The position numbers were made by a program, and so were the translations under genes. A DNA stretch of 64,000 bases from Ursus arctos (taxonomy: Eukaryota > Chordata > Mammalia > Carnivora > Ursidae), in contig NC_079873.1 of NCBI RefSeq assembly GCF_023065955.2, positions 101,656,128 through 101,720,127 of the forward strand. The letters are read 5' to 3'. Under the pieces are notes generated by a model. The model was not told where the DNA came from. It did no database searches and worked only from the letters and a program-made list of their open reading frames with translations. Below, in pieces: positions 1 through 9,502 of this stretch (its first letter is position 1; the number at the start of each line of letters is the position of its first letter).

Positions 1-236
1 TGAAAATTCATGATCTCTGGATTTTGTACACTCTTCTGTATGTCTATTATATTTTATAACAAAAAGTTTTTTTTTTAAAAGAAGAAAATACCAGGTACTG
101 AGCAAAGAAGTACCAAGTAGTAACGTATAGAGGGAGCCAGGGATTGGTACTAGAATATGCAATTTTCAGTCTCAACAAAGAAGGCTTCCTGAACGACAGC
201 AATATCTTAGCTTTATTTTGCTTAAAAAAACAATTG
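1..236. other. non-genic flank
   Basis: AT-rich DNA with no supported gene. A short T-run lies near position 67. The last 12 bases (225-236, aaaaaacaattg) are the left copy of the duplication that flanks the L1 stub to the right. Confidence 0.6.
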
Positions 237-388
237 GTATTAAGGAGGGCACATATTGCATGGTGCACTGGGTGTTATACGCAAGTAATCAATCATGGAA
301 CTTTACATCAAAAACTAGGGATGTACTGTATGGTGACTAACATAATATAATAAAAAATATTTTTAAAAAAATCAACAAAAAAAGAAAA
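237..388 (+). mobile_element. young L1 3' stub, 152 bp, severely 5'-truncated
   Basis: This stub contains only the last part of the young L1 3' UTR: the 'ggtgcactgggtgttata' block, then the terminal 'atggtgactaacataatata' block and an A-rich tail. It is flanked by a 12-bp duplication aaaaaacaattg (225-236 and 389-400). The duplication shows it is an independent L1-mediated insertion and not a piece of the full-length L1 that starts 54 bases downstream. It has no coding capacity. The same terminal sequence ends every young L1 in the window. Confidence 0.85.
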
Positions 389-454
389 AAAAAACAATTG
401 TAAAACAAAGAACATTTGTAGGACAAGAAGAACCTCACTAGAGCTCTTCTGGTT

Positions 455-464
455 AAGATGGCGG
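455..464 (+). promoter_or_regulatory. YY1-like site at the L1 5' end
   Basis: The sequence aagatggcgg matches the YY1 core (AAnATGGCGG) and sits 13 bases inside the element. It is repeated at the same place in copy 2 (56841-56850), and a weaker 'aagatggc' lies at the start of the old L1-B (about 15186). In human L1 a YY1 site at the 5' end fixes the transcription start. A similar role here is inference from position and motif. Confidence 0.6.
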
Positions 465-611
465 AGGAGTAGGGGACCCCTTTTTCAGCCGGTCCCCTGA
501 GTCGAGCTGGATAGGTACCAGACCAGCCTAAATAACCACGGAATCAGCCTGAGACGCAGGATGATGCATCTGGATCTCTACAAATGAACATCTCCAGCGC
601 TGAGTATTGAG

Positions 612-1621
612 GTACGAAGAGGGGAGCTGTAAACCGTGCACAGATATCGGAAGATAAACGGAAGGGGGAGGGAGCCGCCGCGTTTGGGTGCCGGGAAGCG
701 GCAGCCACCTGCACGGGGGAGCGGGCGGACTCACAGAGGGCACCCACGAGAGAGCGGACTAACGCACAGCTCCAGGCATCTCCCGGAACACCGGAATCCC
801 GGTGTACTCACGGGATCCAGACTGAGACCGGGAACTCCCGGAGCGCGCGCGGGGCGGCTGGCGGGTGGCGGGCCACCTGCACGGGGGAGCGGGCGGACTC
901 GCGGTCTGCACCCACGAAACAGCAGACTGAGACCCTGAACCGGGTGCACGTGCCACCAGGCTTCTCATGAAACTCCGGAATCGAGGTGTGCTCACCGGGC
1001 ATAGACTGAGACCGGGAGACCTGGGAGCGTGCGGGGCGGCCCGGTGGCTGGCGGCATTAGAAACACAAAGGACAGAGACGCGCCGGCCCTGGAAGTGAGG
1101 GCAGGGACGCCGGGATGGTGCACACATCCCGGGACGCTGCAGGGTTGAGCAGCACCAACAGTAATAGAGTTAAAGTGGCCAGAACATCAGTGGAGAACGG
1201 GCCACAATCCCTCTGTTCTGTGACAATGCAGCCTCTGCTGCTCTGACTCTCAGAAGAGGCACAGCAGACCACCAGGGAAAGCCGCCAGAGAACAAAAGCC
1301 TGGAAATACCGGCTCAGAGAGTGCCCATCCCCATCCCCCCTCGCAGGGGACATGGAGACTCTAACCAAACAGGGTTGCCTGAGTATCTGTGCGGCAGGAC
1401 CCTCCCCCAGAACACAGAAGGCAGGCTGAAAAATCAAGAAGCCCACAACCCGAGGCGCCTGGGTGGCGCAGTCATTGAGCGCCTGTCTCCGGCTTAGGGT
1501 GTGATCCCAGCGTTCCAGAAAGGAGTCCCTCATCGGGCTCCTCCGCTGGGAGCCTGCTTCTTCCTCTCTCACTCCCCTGCTTCTGTTCCGTTCTTGCTGA
1601 CTGTCTGTCTCCCTCTCTCAG
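612..1621 (+). other. candidate intron in L1 5' UTR (GT...AG, 1010 bp)
   Basis: The left edge reads 'attgag|gtacga' (donor-like) and the right edge reads 'gtctccctctctcag|ataag', a long pyrimidine tract followed by CAG. In copy 2 the base after 'tattgag' (56997) is directly followed by 'ataaataaataaaatc' (56998 onward), which is the sequence just after this acceptor. The segment is thus missing between the predicted splice sites. The acceptor belongs to the CAN-SINE at 1448-1648. The junction is ambiguous by two bases, because 'ag' is present on both sides, so a plain deletion is not formally excluded. Confidence 0.75.
703..1045 (+). repeat. GC-rich tandem monomers in L1 5' UTR
   Basis: About two imperfect copies of a 170-185 base unit. 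The block 'gccacctgcacgggggagc' occurs at about 703 and again at about 872. The block around 'agactgagaccggga' recurs with an offset near 185 bases (about 817 and 1002), and 'ggggcgg' blocks recur near 851 and 1034. The region is rich in G+C and CpG, unlike its surroundings. Tandem promoter monomers are known at the 5' ends of mouse L1. A promoter role here is inference. The whole array is absent from copy 2. Confidence 0.7.
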
Positions 1622-1648
1622 ATAAGTAAATAAATAAAATCTTTAAAG
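1448..1648 (+). mobile_element. CAN-SINE embedded in the L1 5' UTR
   Basis: A tRNA-derived carnivoran SINE in sense orientation: head 'gcgcctgggtggcgcagtc', a middle with 'gtgatcccagcgttcc', a CT-rich stretch and an ataaataaat tail ending in tctttaaa. It has its own 12-bp duplication aagaagcccaca (1436-1447 and 1649-1660) inside L1 sequence, so it inserted into an L1. Copy 2 retains the SINE tail and the right-hand duplication in the same place (56998-57030), so the SINE was already present in a shared L1 ancestor. Its CT-rich part supplies the splice acceptor proposed at 1620-1621. Confidence 0.93.
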
Positions 1649-1750
1649 AAGAAGCCCACATCTCTAAGATCCCTATAAAACAAGGGGCACGGCCTGGGAC
1701 CCAGTCAATAATTTGGGCTCTGGACAACCCCGCAACCTCTCCTCATTAGA

Positions 1751-2655
1751 ATGACAAGAAGGAGAAGCCCCCCCCCCAGCAAAGAAAAGACAGTGAGTCT
1801 GTGGCGTCTGCCACAGAAATAACGGATATGGATGTAACCAAATTATCAGAAATGGAATTCAGAGTAACAATGGTCAAGATAATGAGTAGACTTGAAAAAA
1901 ATATTAAGGAAAATGTTACTGAGAATATAGAATCCCTAAGGGCGGAAATGAGAGTGAATTTGACAGAAATTAAAAATTCTATGAGCCAAATGCAGGCAAA
2001 ACTAGAGGCTCTGACGGCCAGGGTCACCAAAGCAGAAGAAAGGGTTAGTGAATTGGAGGATGGGTTAATAGAGGAAAAAATAAAAATAGAAGAGGGTCTT
2101 AAAAAAATCCACGCCCACGAATGTTGGCTATGGGAGATTACTGACTCAACGAAACGATCCAATGTTAGAATCATCGGCATCCCCGAGGGGGTGGAGAAAA
2201 ACAGAGGTCTAGAAGAGATATTTGAACAAATTGTAGCTGAAAACTTCCCTAATCTAGCAAGGGAAACAAAAATTCGTGTCCAAGAGGCAGAGAGGACCCC
2301 TCCCAAGCTCAACCATGACAGACCTACACCACGTCACGTAATAGTGCAATTCGCAAATATTAGATCCAAGGATACAGTATTGAAAATGGCCAGGGCAAAG
2401 AAATTTCTCACGTACCAAGGCAAAGGCATCAGAACTACGTCAGACCTGTCTACACAGACCTGGAATGAGAGAAAGGGTTGGGGGAGCATTTTTAAAGCTC
2501 TTTCAGAGAAAAACATGCAGCCAAGGATCCTTTATCCAGCAAGGCTGTCATTCAGAATTGATGGAGAAATAAAGACATTTCAGAATCAACAGTCACTAGC
2601 CAATTTCATAACCACGAAACCAGCCCTACAGGAGGTATTACGGGGGGTTCTATAA
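1751..2655 (+). pseudogene. L1 ORF1 (RNA-binding chaperone), copy 1, frameshifted
   Basis: ORF1 proteins form trimers, coat L1 RNA and act as nucleic acid chaperones in the L1 RNP. The ATG at 1751 is the start shared with copy 2 (57123). A run of ten C (1768-1777), against ccccaccc in copy 2, shifts the frame, so the long open frame begins only at GTG 1801 and runs 284 codons. In that frame, residues ~25-115 are charged and heptad-like (coiled coil), ~120-205 form the RRM starting at NVRIIGIPEG, and ~225-280 are the C-terminal domain with PRILYPARLSFR. An extra G near 2641-2646 ends the frame early at 2655. Without it, the frame would stop at 2738-2740, overlapping the ORF2 ATG. Both lesions lie in homopolymers. 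Confidence 0.9.
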
Positions 2656-2727
2656 AAGTAAAAAGGCCCCAAGAGTGATACAAAACAGAAAGTCACAGCC
2701 AATACAAACAAAGACTTTACTGACAAC

Positions 2728-5700
2728 ATGGCAGAATTAAAAGCATATCTCTCAGTACTCAGTCTTAACATTAATGGTTTAAATTCTTGCTTTAACGCCA
2801 CAGGGTTGCAGATTGGATAAAAAGAAATGACCCATCCATTTGCTGTCTACAAGAGACTCATTTTGAACCCAAAGATGCATTCAGACTGAGAGTAAGGGGA
2901 TGGAGTACCATCTTTCATGCAAATGGACCTCAAAAGAAAGCTGGGGTAGCAATTCTCATATCAGATAAATTGGATTTTAAACTACAGACTATAGTTAGAG
3001 ACGCAGAAGGGCACTATATTATTCTTAAAGTAAGTATTCAACAAGTGGATATGACAATTATAAATATATATGCCCCCAACAGGGGAGCAGCAAGATACAC
3101 AAGCCAACTCTTAACCAGAATAAAGAGACATATAAATAAAAATACATTAATAGTAGGGGACCTCAACACTCCACTCTCAGAAATAGACAGAACACCCTGG
3201 CAAAAACTAAGCAAAGAATCAAAGACTTTGAATGCCATACTCGACGAGTTGGACCTCTTAGATATATATAGAACACTACACCCCAGAACCAAAGAATACT
3301 CATTCTATTCTAATGCCCATGGAACATTTTCAAGAATAGACCATGTTCTGGGACACAAAACAGGTCTCAGCCGATACCAAAAGATTGAAATTATCCCCTG
3401 CATATTCTCAGACCACAACACTCTGAAATTGGAACTCAACCACAAGGAAAAATTGGGAAGAAACTCAAACACTTGGAGACTAAGAACCATCCTGCTCAGG
3501 AATGACTCGATAAACCAGGAAATCAAAAATCAAATTAAACAATTTATGGAGACCAATGAGAATGAAAATACAACAGTCCAAAACCTATGGGATATTGCAA
3601 AGGCGGTCCTAAGGGGGAAATACATAGCCATCCAAGCCTCACTCAAAAGAATAGAAAAATCTAAAATGCAGTTTTTATATTCTCACCTCAAGAAGCTGGA
3701 ACAGCAACAGAGGGACAGGCCTAATCCACGCACCAGGAAGCAGTTGACCAAAATTAGAGCTGAAATCAATCAAGCAGAAACCAGAAGTACAGTAGAGCAG
3801 ATCAACAGGACTAGAAGCTGGTTCTTGGAGAGAATCAATAAAATTGACAGACCACTGGCAAGACTTATCCAAAAGAAAAGAGAAAGGACCCAGATTATTA
3901 AAATTATGAGTGAAAAAGGAGAGGTCACGACGAACACCATTGAAATTGGAAGAATTATTAGAAATTTTTATCAACAGCTATATGCCAATAAACTAAGCAA
4001 TCTGGAAGAGATGGAATCCTTCCTGGAAACCTATAAACTACCAAGATTGAAACAGGAAGAAAATGATTTCTTAAACAGGCCAATTAATTATGAAGAAATT
4101 GAGTCTGTGATAAACAACCTTCCAAATAACAAAACTCCAGGCCCGGACGGTTTTCCTGGGGAATTCTACCAAACATTCCAAGAAGAAATAATACCTATTC
4201 TCCTAAAGCTATTTCAAAAAATAGAAACAGAAGGAAAGCTACCAAACTCATTCGATGAGGCCAATATTACCTTGATCCCCAAACCAGGCAAAGACCCCCT
4301 CAAAAAGGAGAATTACAGACCGATTTCCCTAATGCATATGGACGCCAAAATTCTCAACAAGATACTTGCTAATAGAATCCAACAGTTCATTAAAAGGATT
4401 ATCCACCACAATCAAGTGGGATTCATACCTGGGATGCAAGCGTGGTTCAATATTCGCAAATCAATCAGCGTGATACATCATATCAACAAGAAAAGACTCA
4501 GGAACCGTATGATCCTCTCAATCGATGCCGAAAAAGCATTTGACAAAATACAACATCCTTTCCTGATTAAAACCCTTCAGAGTGTAGGAATAGAAGGTAC
4601 ATTTCTCAATCTCATAAAAGCCATCTATGAAAAGCCTACTGCAAATATTATTCTCCATGGGGAAAAGCTGGAAGCCTTTCCCTTAAGATCAGGAACACGA
4701 CAAGGATGCCCACTCTCGTCACTATTATTCAACATAGTACTAGAAGTCCTTGCAACAGCAATCAGACGACAAAAAGGGATCAAAGGTATTCAAATCGGCA
4801 AAGAAGAAGTCAAAATGTCTCTCTTCGCAGATGACATGGTACTCTATATGGAAAACCCAAAAGAAGCCACTCCCAAACCATTAGAAGTTATAGAGCAATT
4901 CAGTAACGTGGCGGGATACAAAATCAATGCTCAGAAATCAGTTGCATTTCTGTACACGAATAATGAGAACGAAGAAAGAGAAATTAGAGAATCCATCCCA
5001 TTTACAATAGCAACAAAAACCATATGTTACCTTGGAATTAAGTTAACCAGAGACGTAAAGGACCTTTATTCTAGAAACTATAAATCACTCTTAAAAGACA
5101 TTGAGGAAGACATAAAAAGATGGAAAGATATTCCATGCTCATGGATCGGAAGAACTAACATAGTTAAAATGTCCATGCTACCCAGAGCAATCTACACTTT
5201 CAATGCTATCCTGATCAAAATACCGAGAACATTTTTCAAAGAACTGGAACAAATAGTCCTTAAATTTGTATGGAACCAGAAAAGGCCCCGAATCTCCAAG
5301 GAACTGTTTAAAAGGAAAAACAAAGCTGGGGGCATCACAATGCCAGATTTCGAGCTGTACTACAAAGCTGTGATCACAAAGACAGCATGGTACTGGCACA
5401 AAAACAGACACATAGACCAATGGAACAGAATAGAGAGCCCAGAAATGGACCCTCAGCTCTTTGAGCAACTAATATTTGATAAAGCAGGAAAAAACATCTG
5501 GTGGGAAAAAGACAGTCTCTTCAATAAATGGTGCCAGGAAAATTGGACAGCTACATGCAAAGGAATGAAACTTGACCACTATCTCACACCATACACAAAA
5601 ATAAACTCCAAATGGATGAAAGACCTTGATGTGAGACAGGAATCCATCAAAATTCTAGAGGAGAACATAGGCAACAATCTCTACGACATCGGCCAAAGCA

Positions 5701-6550
5701 ACCTTTTTCATGATACATCCCCAAAGGCAAGAGAAACAAAAGATAAAATGAATTTATGGGACTTCATCAAGATTAAAAGTTTCTGCACAGCCAAGGAAAC
5801 AGTCAGAAAAACTAAGAGGCAGCCCACGGAATGGGAGAAGATATTTGCAAATGACACTACAGATAAAGGACTGGTATCCAAGATCTACAAAGAACTTCTC
5901 AAACTCAATACATGAGAAACAAATAAATCAAAAAATGGGCAGAAGATATGAACAGACACTTTTCCAATGAAGACGTACAAATGGCTAACAGACACATGAA
6001 AAAATGTTCAAAATCATTAGCCATCAAGGAAATTCAAATCAAAACCACACTGAGATACCACCTTATGCCAGTTAGAATGGCAAAAATAGACAAGGCAAGA
6101 AACAACAATTGTTGGAGAGGATGTGGAGAAAGGGGATCCCTCCTACATTGTTGGTGGGAATGCAAGTTGGTACAGCCACTGTGGAAAACAGTGTGGAGGT
6201 CCCTTAAAAAGTTAAAAATTGAGCTACCCTATGATCCAGCCATTGCACTACTGGGTGTTTACCCCAAAGATACAGACGTAGTGAAGAGAAGGGCCATATG
6301 CACCCCAATGTTCATAGCAGCAATGTCCACAATAGCTAAATCGTGGAAGGAGCCGAGATGCCCTGCAACAGATGACTGGATTAAGAAGTTGTGGTCCATA
6401 TATACAATGGAATATTACTCAGCAATCAGAAAGAATGAGTTCTCAACATTTGCTGCAACATGGACGGCACTGGAGGAGATAATGCTAAGTGAAATAAGTC
6501 AAGCAGAGAAAGACAACTATCATATGATTTCTCTCATCTATGGAACATAA
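2728..6550 (+). pseudogene. L1 ORF2 (endonuclease / reverse transcriptase), copy 1, broken
   Basis: ORF2 protein nicks DNA and reverse-transcribes L1 RNA. The ATG at 2728 matches copy 2. A 1-base deletion near 2790 gives stops at 2793 (main frame) and 2818 (start frame). The main frame is then open from 2796 to a TGA at 5913-5915; from the TTG at 2970 it gives 981 codons. It holds the rest of the endonuclease ([16 protein letters not shown]), then the RT with D519 (IDAEKAF) and FADD at 619-622 (4824-4835). The TGA stands where copy 2 and the nested L1 have CGA, and a 4-base deletion follows. The C-terminal frame 5948-6550 carries the zinc-knuckle-like C-x3-C-x7-H-x4-C (C55, C59, H67, C72). 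It cannot make a full protein as read. Confidence 0.93.
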
Positions 6551-6839
6551 GAACTAGAATGATCAGTAGGGGAAGAAAGGGATAAAGAAATGGGGGGGGT
6601 AATCAGAAGAGGGAATGAAACATGAGAGACTATGGAATATGAGAAACAAACTGAGGGCTACAGAGGGGAGGGGGGTGGGGGAATGGGATAGGTCGGTGAT
6701 GGGTAGTAAGGAGGGCATGTATTGCATGGTGCACTGGGTGTTATACACAACTAATGAATCATCGAGCCTTACATCTTAAACTGGGGATGTACTGTATGGT
6801 GACTAACATAATATAATAAAAAATCATTATAAAAAAAAA
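6551..6839 (+). other. L1 3' UTR with G-runs and poly(A) signal
   Basis: Contains four G-runs of 3-6 bases at 6665-6687, a potential G-quadruplex, a feature known in mammalian L1 3' UTRs. AATAAA is at 6815-6820, followed by the A-rich tail. The same arrangement ends the other young copies. Confidence 0.8.
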
Positions 6840-6857
6840 AAGAAGAACCTCACTAGA

Positions 6858-8510
6858 AAGATGTACCTTGTAAAGCTAATTCAATATAACAATCACTGGA
6901 GCACTAAGAACACCCCTCCAAGGTTTTTACCCAACAAATATATCAAAGGAACCTGTTTATGGTATAATGCAGCTCTTCAAAATGGGCCCCAATGATCATG
7001 TTAGAATAAGACATAGATGTGTTTTGCCCATTTTTTTCTGAAAAACAATAATAGACTTAAATATTTCCAACTGGAATATGGCTAAACAAGATAAAACAAA
7101 GACATGCACAAAAGGGGTCCTTTCCCTTACACATCCCCATTTACATCAGTTAGACTCAGACAAAACTCTGAAAGTATTCTAAGAAATGGTACAGCCTCAC
7201 ATTTGCTAAGTAAATAAAACAGATTTGATTTAAGTCTTGATTGTATGAGTTTTATTTGTCTGTTTCCAGCAGGAGTAAAATGTGCCAAATTCTTACTTCA
7301 TTTTCACTCTGAGGTTTAAATATGAATAACCATTCATCTAAGTGTTGGACTACACCGTACAGAACCACTTAAAGCCCAGGAACAAGTCACTTGTGCTAAT
7401 GGCTTCCACTAGCCTATGAGGAAATGTTACTTGCATCTTGCTGACACCTTTGGATTGATGAAGATAAAGGGGGGAAAAAGCTATTTCAAAGGAAATTCAC
7501 CTCTGTCCTTAAAATGCATGGAGTCAGCATGTTGAGGAGTTTAGAAGCACATTTCATTAGGGAATCTTAAAAACCTACTGGGGACAAGCTCCCCATTAAA
7601 AACTAAATTTGTACTCTCAAGGAACCAGCCAAGAAATGTCACTACAAAGGACATTGGTAAGATAGTCGGCAACATTTGAATAAGGATTATAGATTAAATA
7701 ATCCTGTCAGTATTTATTTTTTTATTTTGATAATTGTACTATGGTTATATAAGAGATTGTCCTTGATTTTAGTAAACACAAACTGAATTTTTAGGGGTAA
7801 ATGGACATCATAACTTACTCTCAAACAGTTCAGGAAAAAAAGTCTATATGTATCTATGTACAGGAGGAGAGAAAGGTTTAGAGAGAACACATACAGTAAA
7901 ATGTCAACATTTGGGAAATCTGATTGAATGGTATTATGGAAACTTTTCTACTATTTTTACAACTTTTCTGTAAGTCTGAATTTATTTCCAAAATAAAGAG
8001 ATAAAAATGAATGACCTCATGATCCAAGATCTAGGGTTAAGAATCATGTGACTCTGATAGAAGAAAAGTATATGGGCTCAGGTCAATAACAAACTATACG
8101 ATTGTGGACAAACTACTTGATTTCCCTGTGTCTCAGTTACAGCACCTTTAATAAAAATGAGCTGATTAGATGGTGTTTGATTTCCATTCCAATTCTAAAA
8201 TGTCATGGTTCAATGTCCTCTTACTTGCCCTCCATAAACTCTTCCTCTTAACTAGCTGATTACCTCTCACAAGGAAATAAAGAAATAATGTCAATGCCTA
8301 ACATTTATTGAATAAGAATTCTGTGGCAGGAACCTTTCTAAAATTCTTAATATAAATTCATTTAATCTTCAAAGCTACCATATTAGTAGGTATTATTATC
8401 ATCCTCATTTTGTAGAAAAAGAAACTGAAGCATAGAAAATGACAAATATACCCCAGGTGATGGAATTGTTAAGTGGGCAGAGCTCAGACCAGATGCTGTG
8501 GTCACATCCC
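6858..8510. other. non-genic, old repeat traces
   Basis: No supported gene. The stretch around 7700-8005 ends with 'acttttctgtaagt' and 'ccaaaataaag', resembling the end of an old mammalian repeat whose family I cannot name. 8100-8200 ('tgtctcagtt') and 8290-8450 (antisense) look like weak MIR remnants. Confidence 0.4.
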
Positions 8511-8715
8511 TTATACCAAGGATCAGCAAACTTTTTCTGCATGTGGACAGATGGACAGATGGTAAATATTTCAGGCTTTGTGGACCACATAGGTCTCTAC
8601 TGTATATTCTTCCTGTTTTGTTTATATAACCCTTTAAAAATGTAATTAAAAAAATACTCTTTGATTGCGAGCAGTACAAAAACACATTTTGGGCCAGATT
8701 TTGCCCACAAATTGA
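8511..8715 (+). mobile_element. MER20-like hAT-Charlie remnant
   Basis: Contains 'atcagcaaactttttctg', 'gtaaatatttcaggctttg', 'ggaccacata' and, at the other end, 'gggccagattttgcccac', in the order expected of the short non-autonomous hAT element MER20. It is old and degraded. The family name comes from recalled motifs, not a search. Confidence 0.55.
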
Positions 8716-9251
8716 TATCTTACACTACCCTGCCTCTTAGAAAGGGACTAATTAGTCACCAAATGACACAACTGGAAAGAGCACTGAGTGATCACCTCAT
8801 CTAACTCCTTCATTTTACAGATGAGGCACTAAGATATCATCTCATTTGCCTAAGGCCATCAGATTAAAACCTTGGTCTTCTGGCTCCTCATATAGTTTAA
8901 ATTTTAGATGCATCCTGGGGAAACCCAAAGTATGTTATTAACTTATATTTGCATTTATGGCCACTGGTAACCAATAATCAACTTCAAAGCAAACTAGAAA
9001 GCAAAACTTATACAAGAGTTTTCAATGATAGCAAATGTTACACAAGAATATACTTAGCTATATTAAATTAATTCAAATAAATTCAATATTTTTGTGTCTA
9101 GCATTAGAGAAGAACAAAAAATATTAAGCAGACTCTGCCTTTAGAAGAAACTGTTGTGGAGAACCATAAAATTGTCAGCATAAGACATGAAATGAAGATG
9201 GAGAGGGATCAATGAGAGTTGCAGCTATCCCAAGAGTTTCCAAGAGAATTA
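8716..9251. other. non-genic
   Basis: No gene seen. A weak MIR-like core ('cattttacagatgagg', about 8811) is present. Confidence 0.4.
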
Positions 9252-9265
9252 GAACTGTAGATAGA

Positions 9266-9434
9266 CACCTGGGTGGCTCAGTCAGTTAAGCATCTGCCTT
9301 TGGCTCAGTTCAGGATCCCAGGGTCCTGGGATCAAGCCCCCGCATCGGACTCCCTTCTCAGAAGGGAGTCTGCTTCTCCTTCTCCCTCTGCCTGTTGCTC
9401 CCCCCATCTGTGTGTGTGCTCTCTCTCTGTCAAA

Positions 9435-9474
<40 letters not shown>

Positions 9475-9488
9475 CTTTAAAAAAAAAG
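9266..9488 (+). mobile_element. CAN-SINE with (aaat)n tail
   Basis: Sense SINE with head 'cacctgggtggctcagtcag', middle 'ggatcccagggtcctggga', a CT-rich part and an unusually long (ataa)n tail at about 9431-9474. A 14-bp duplication gaactgtagataga flanks it (9252-9265 and 9489-9502). The tail is a likely length-variable microsatellite. Confidence 0.95.
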
Positions 9489-9502
9489 GAACTGTAGATA
9501 GA

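Larger units (their letters stand above)
443..6839 (+). mobile_element. full-length young LINE-1 (copy 1)
   Basis: A complete autonomous-type L1 of about 6.4 kb: 5' UTR (443-1750), ORF1, ORF2 (2728-6550), and a 3' UTR with A-rich tail. It lies between perfect 18-bp target duplications, aagaagaacctcactaga, at 425-442 and 6840-6857, the mark of target-primed reverse transcription. The 5' end carries the ttaagatggcgg block shared with copy 2 at 56832-62215, so it is not 5'-truncated. Lesions are few: frameshifts in C and G runs in ORF1, a 1-base frameshift near the ORF2 start, one CGA-to-TGA change and a 4-base deletion late in ORF2. I infer a recent but now inactive insertion. Several lesions are in homopolymers and could be assembly errors. 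Host lineage is inferred to be carnivoran from the SINEs. Confidence 0.95.

Noticed and set aside
636..1572. Open frames of 100-171 codons on both strands in the GC-rich segment near the start
   Set aside because: The segment is the 5' UTR of the full-length L1, with GC-rich monomers and a SINE. Antisense frames there have no known domain.
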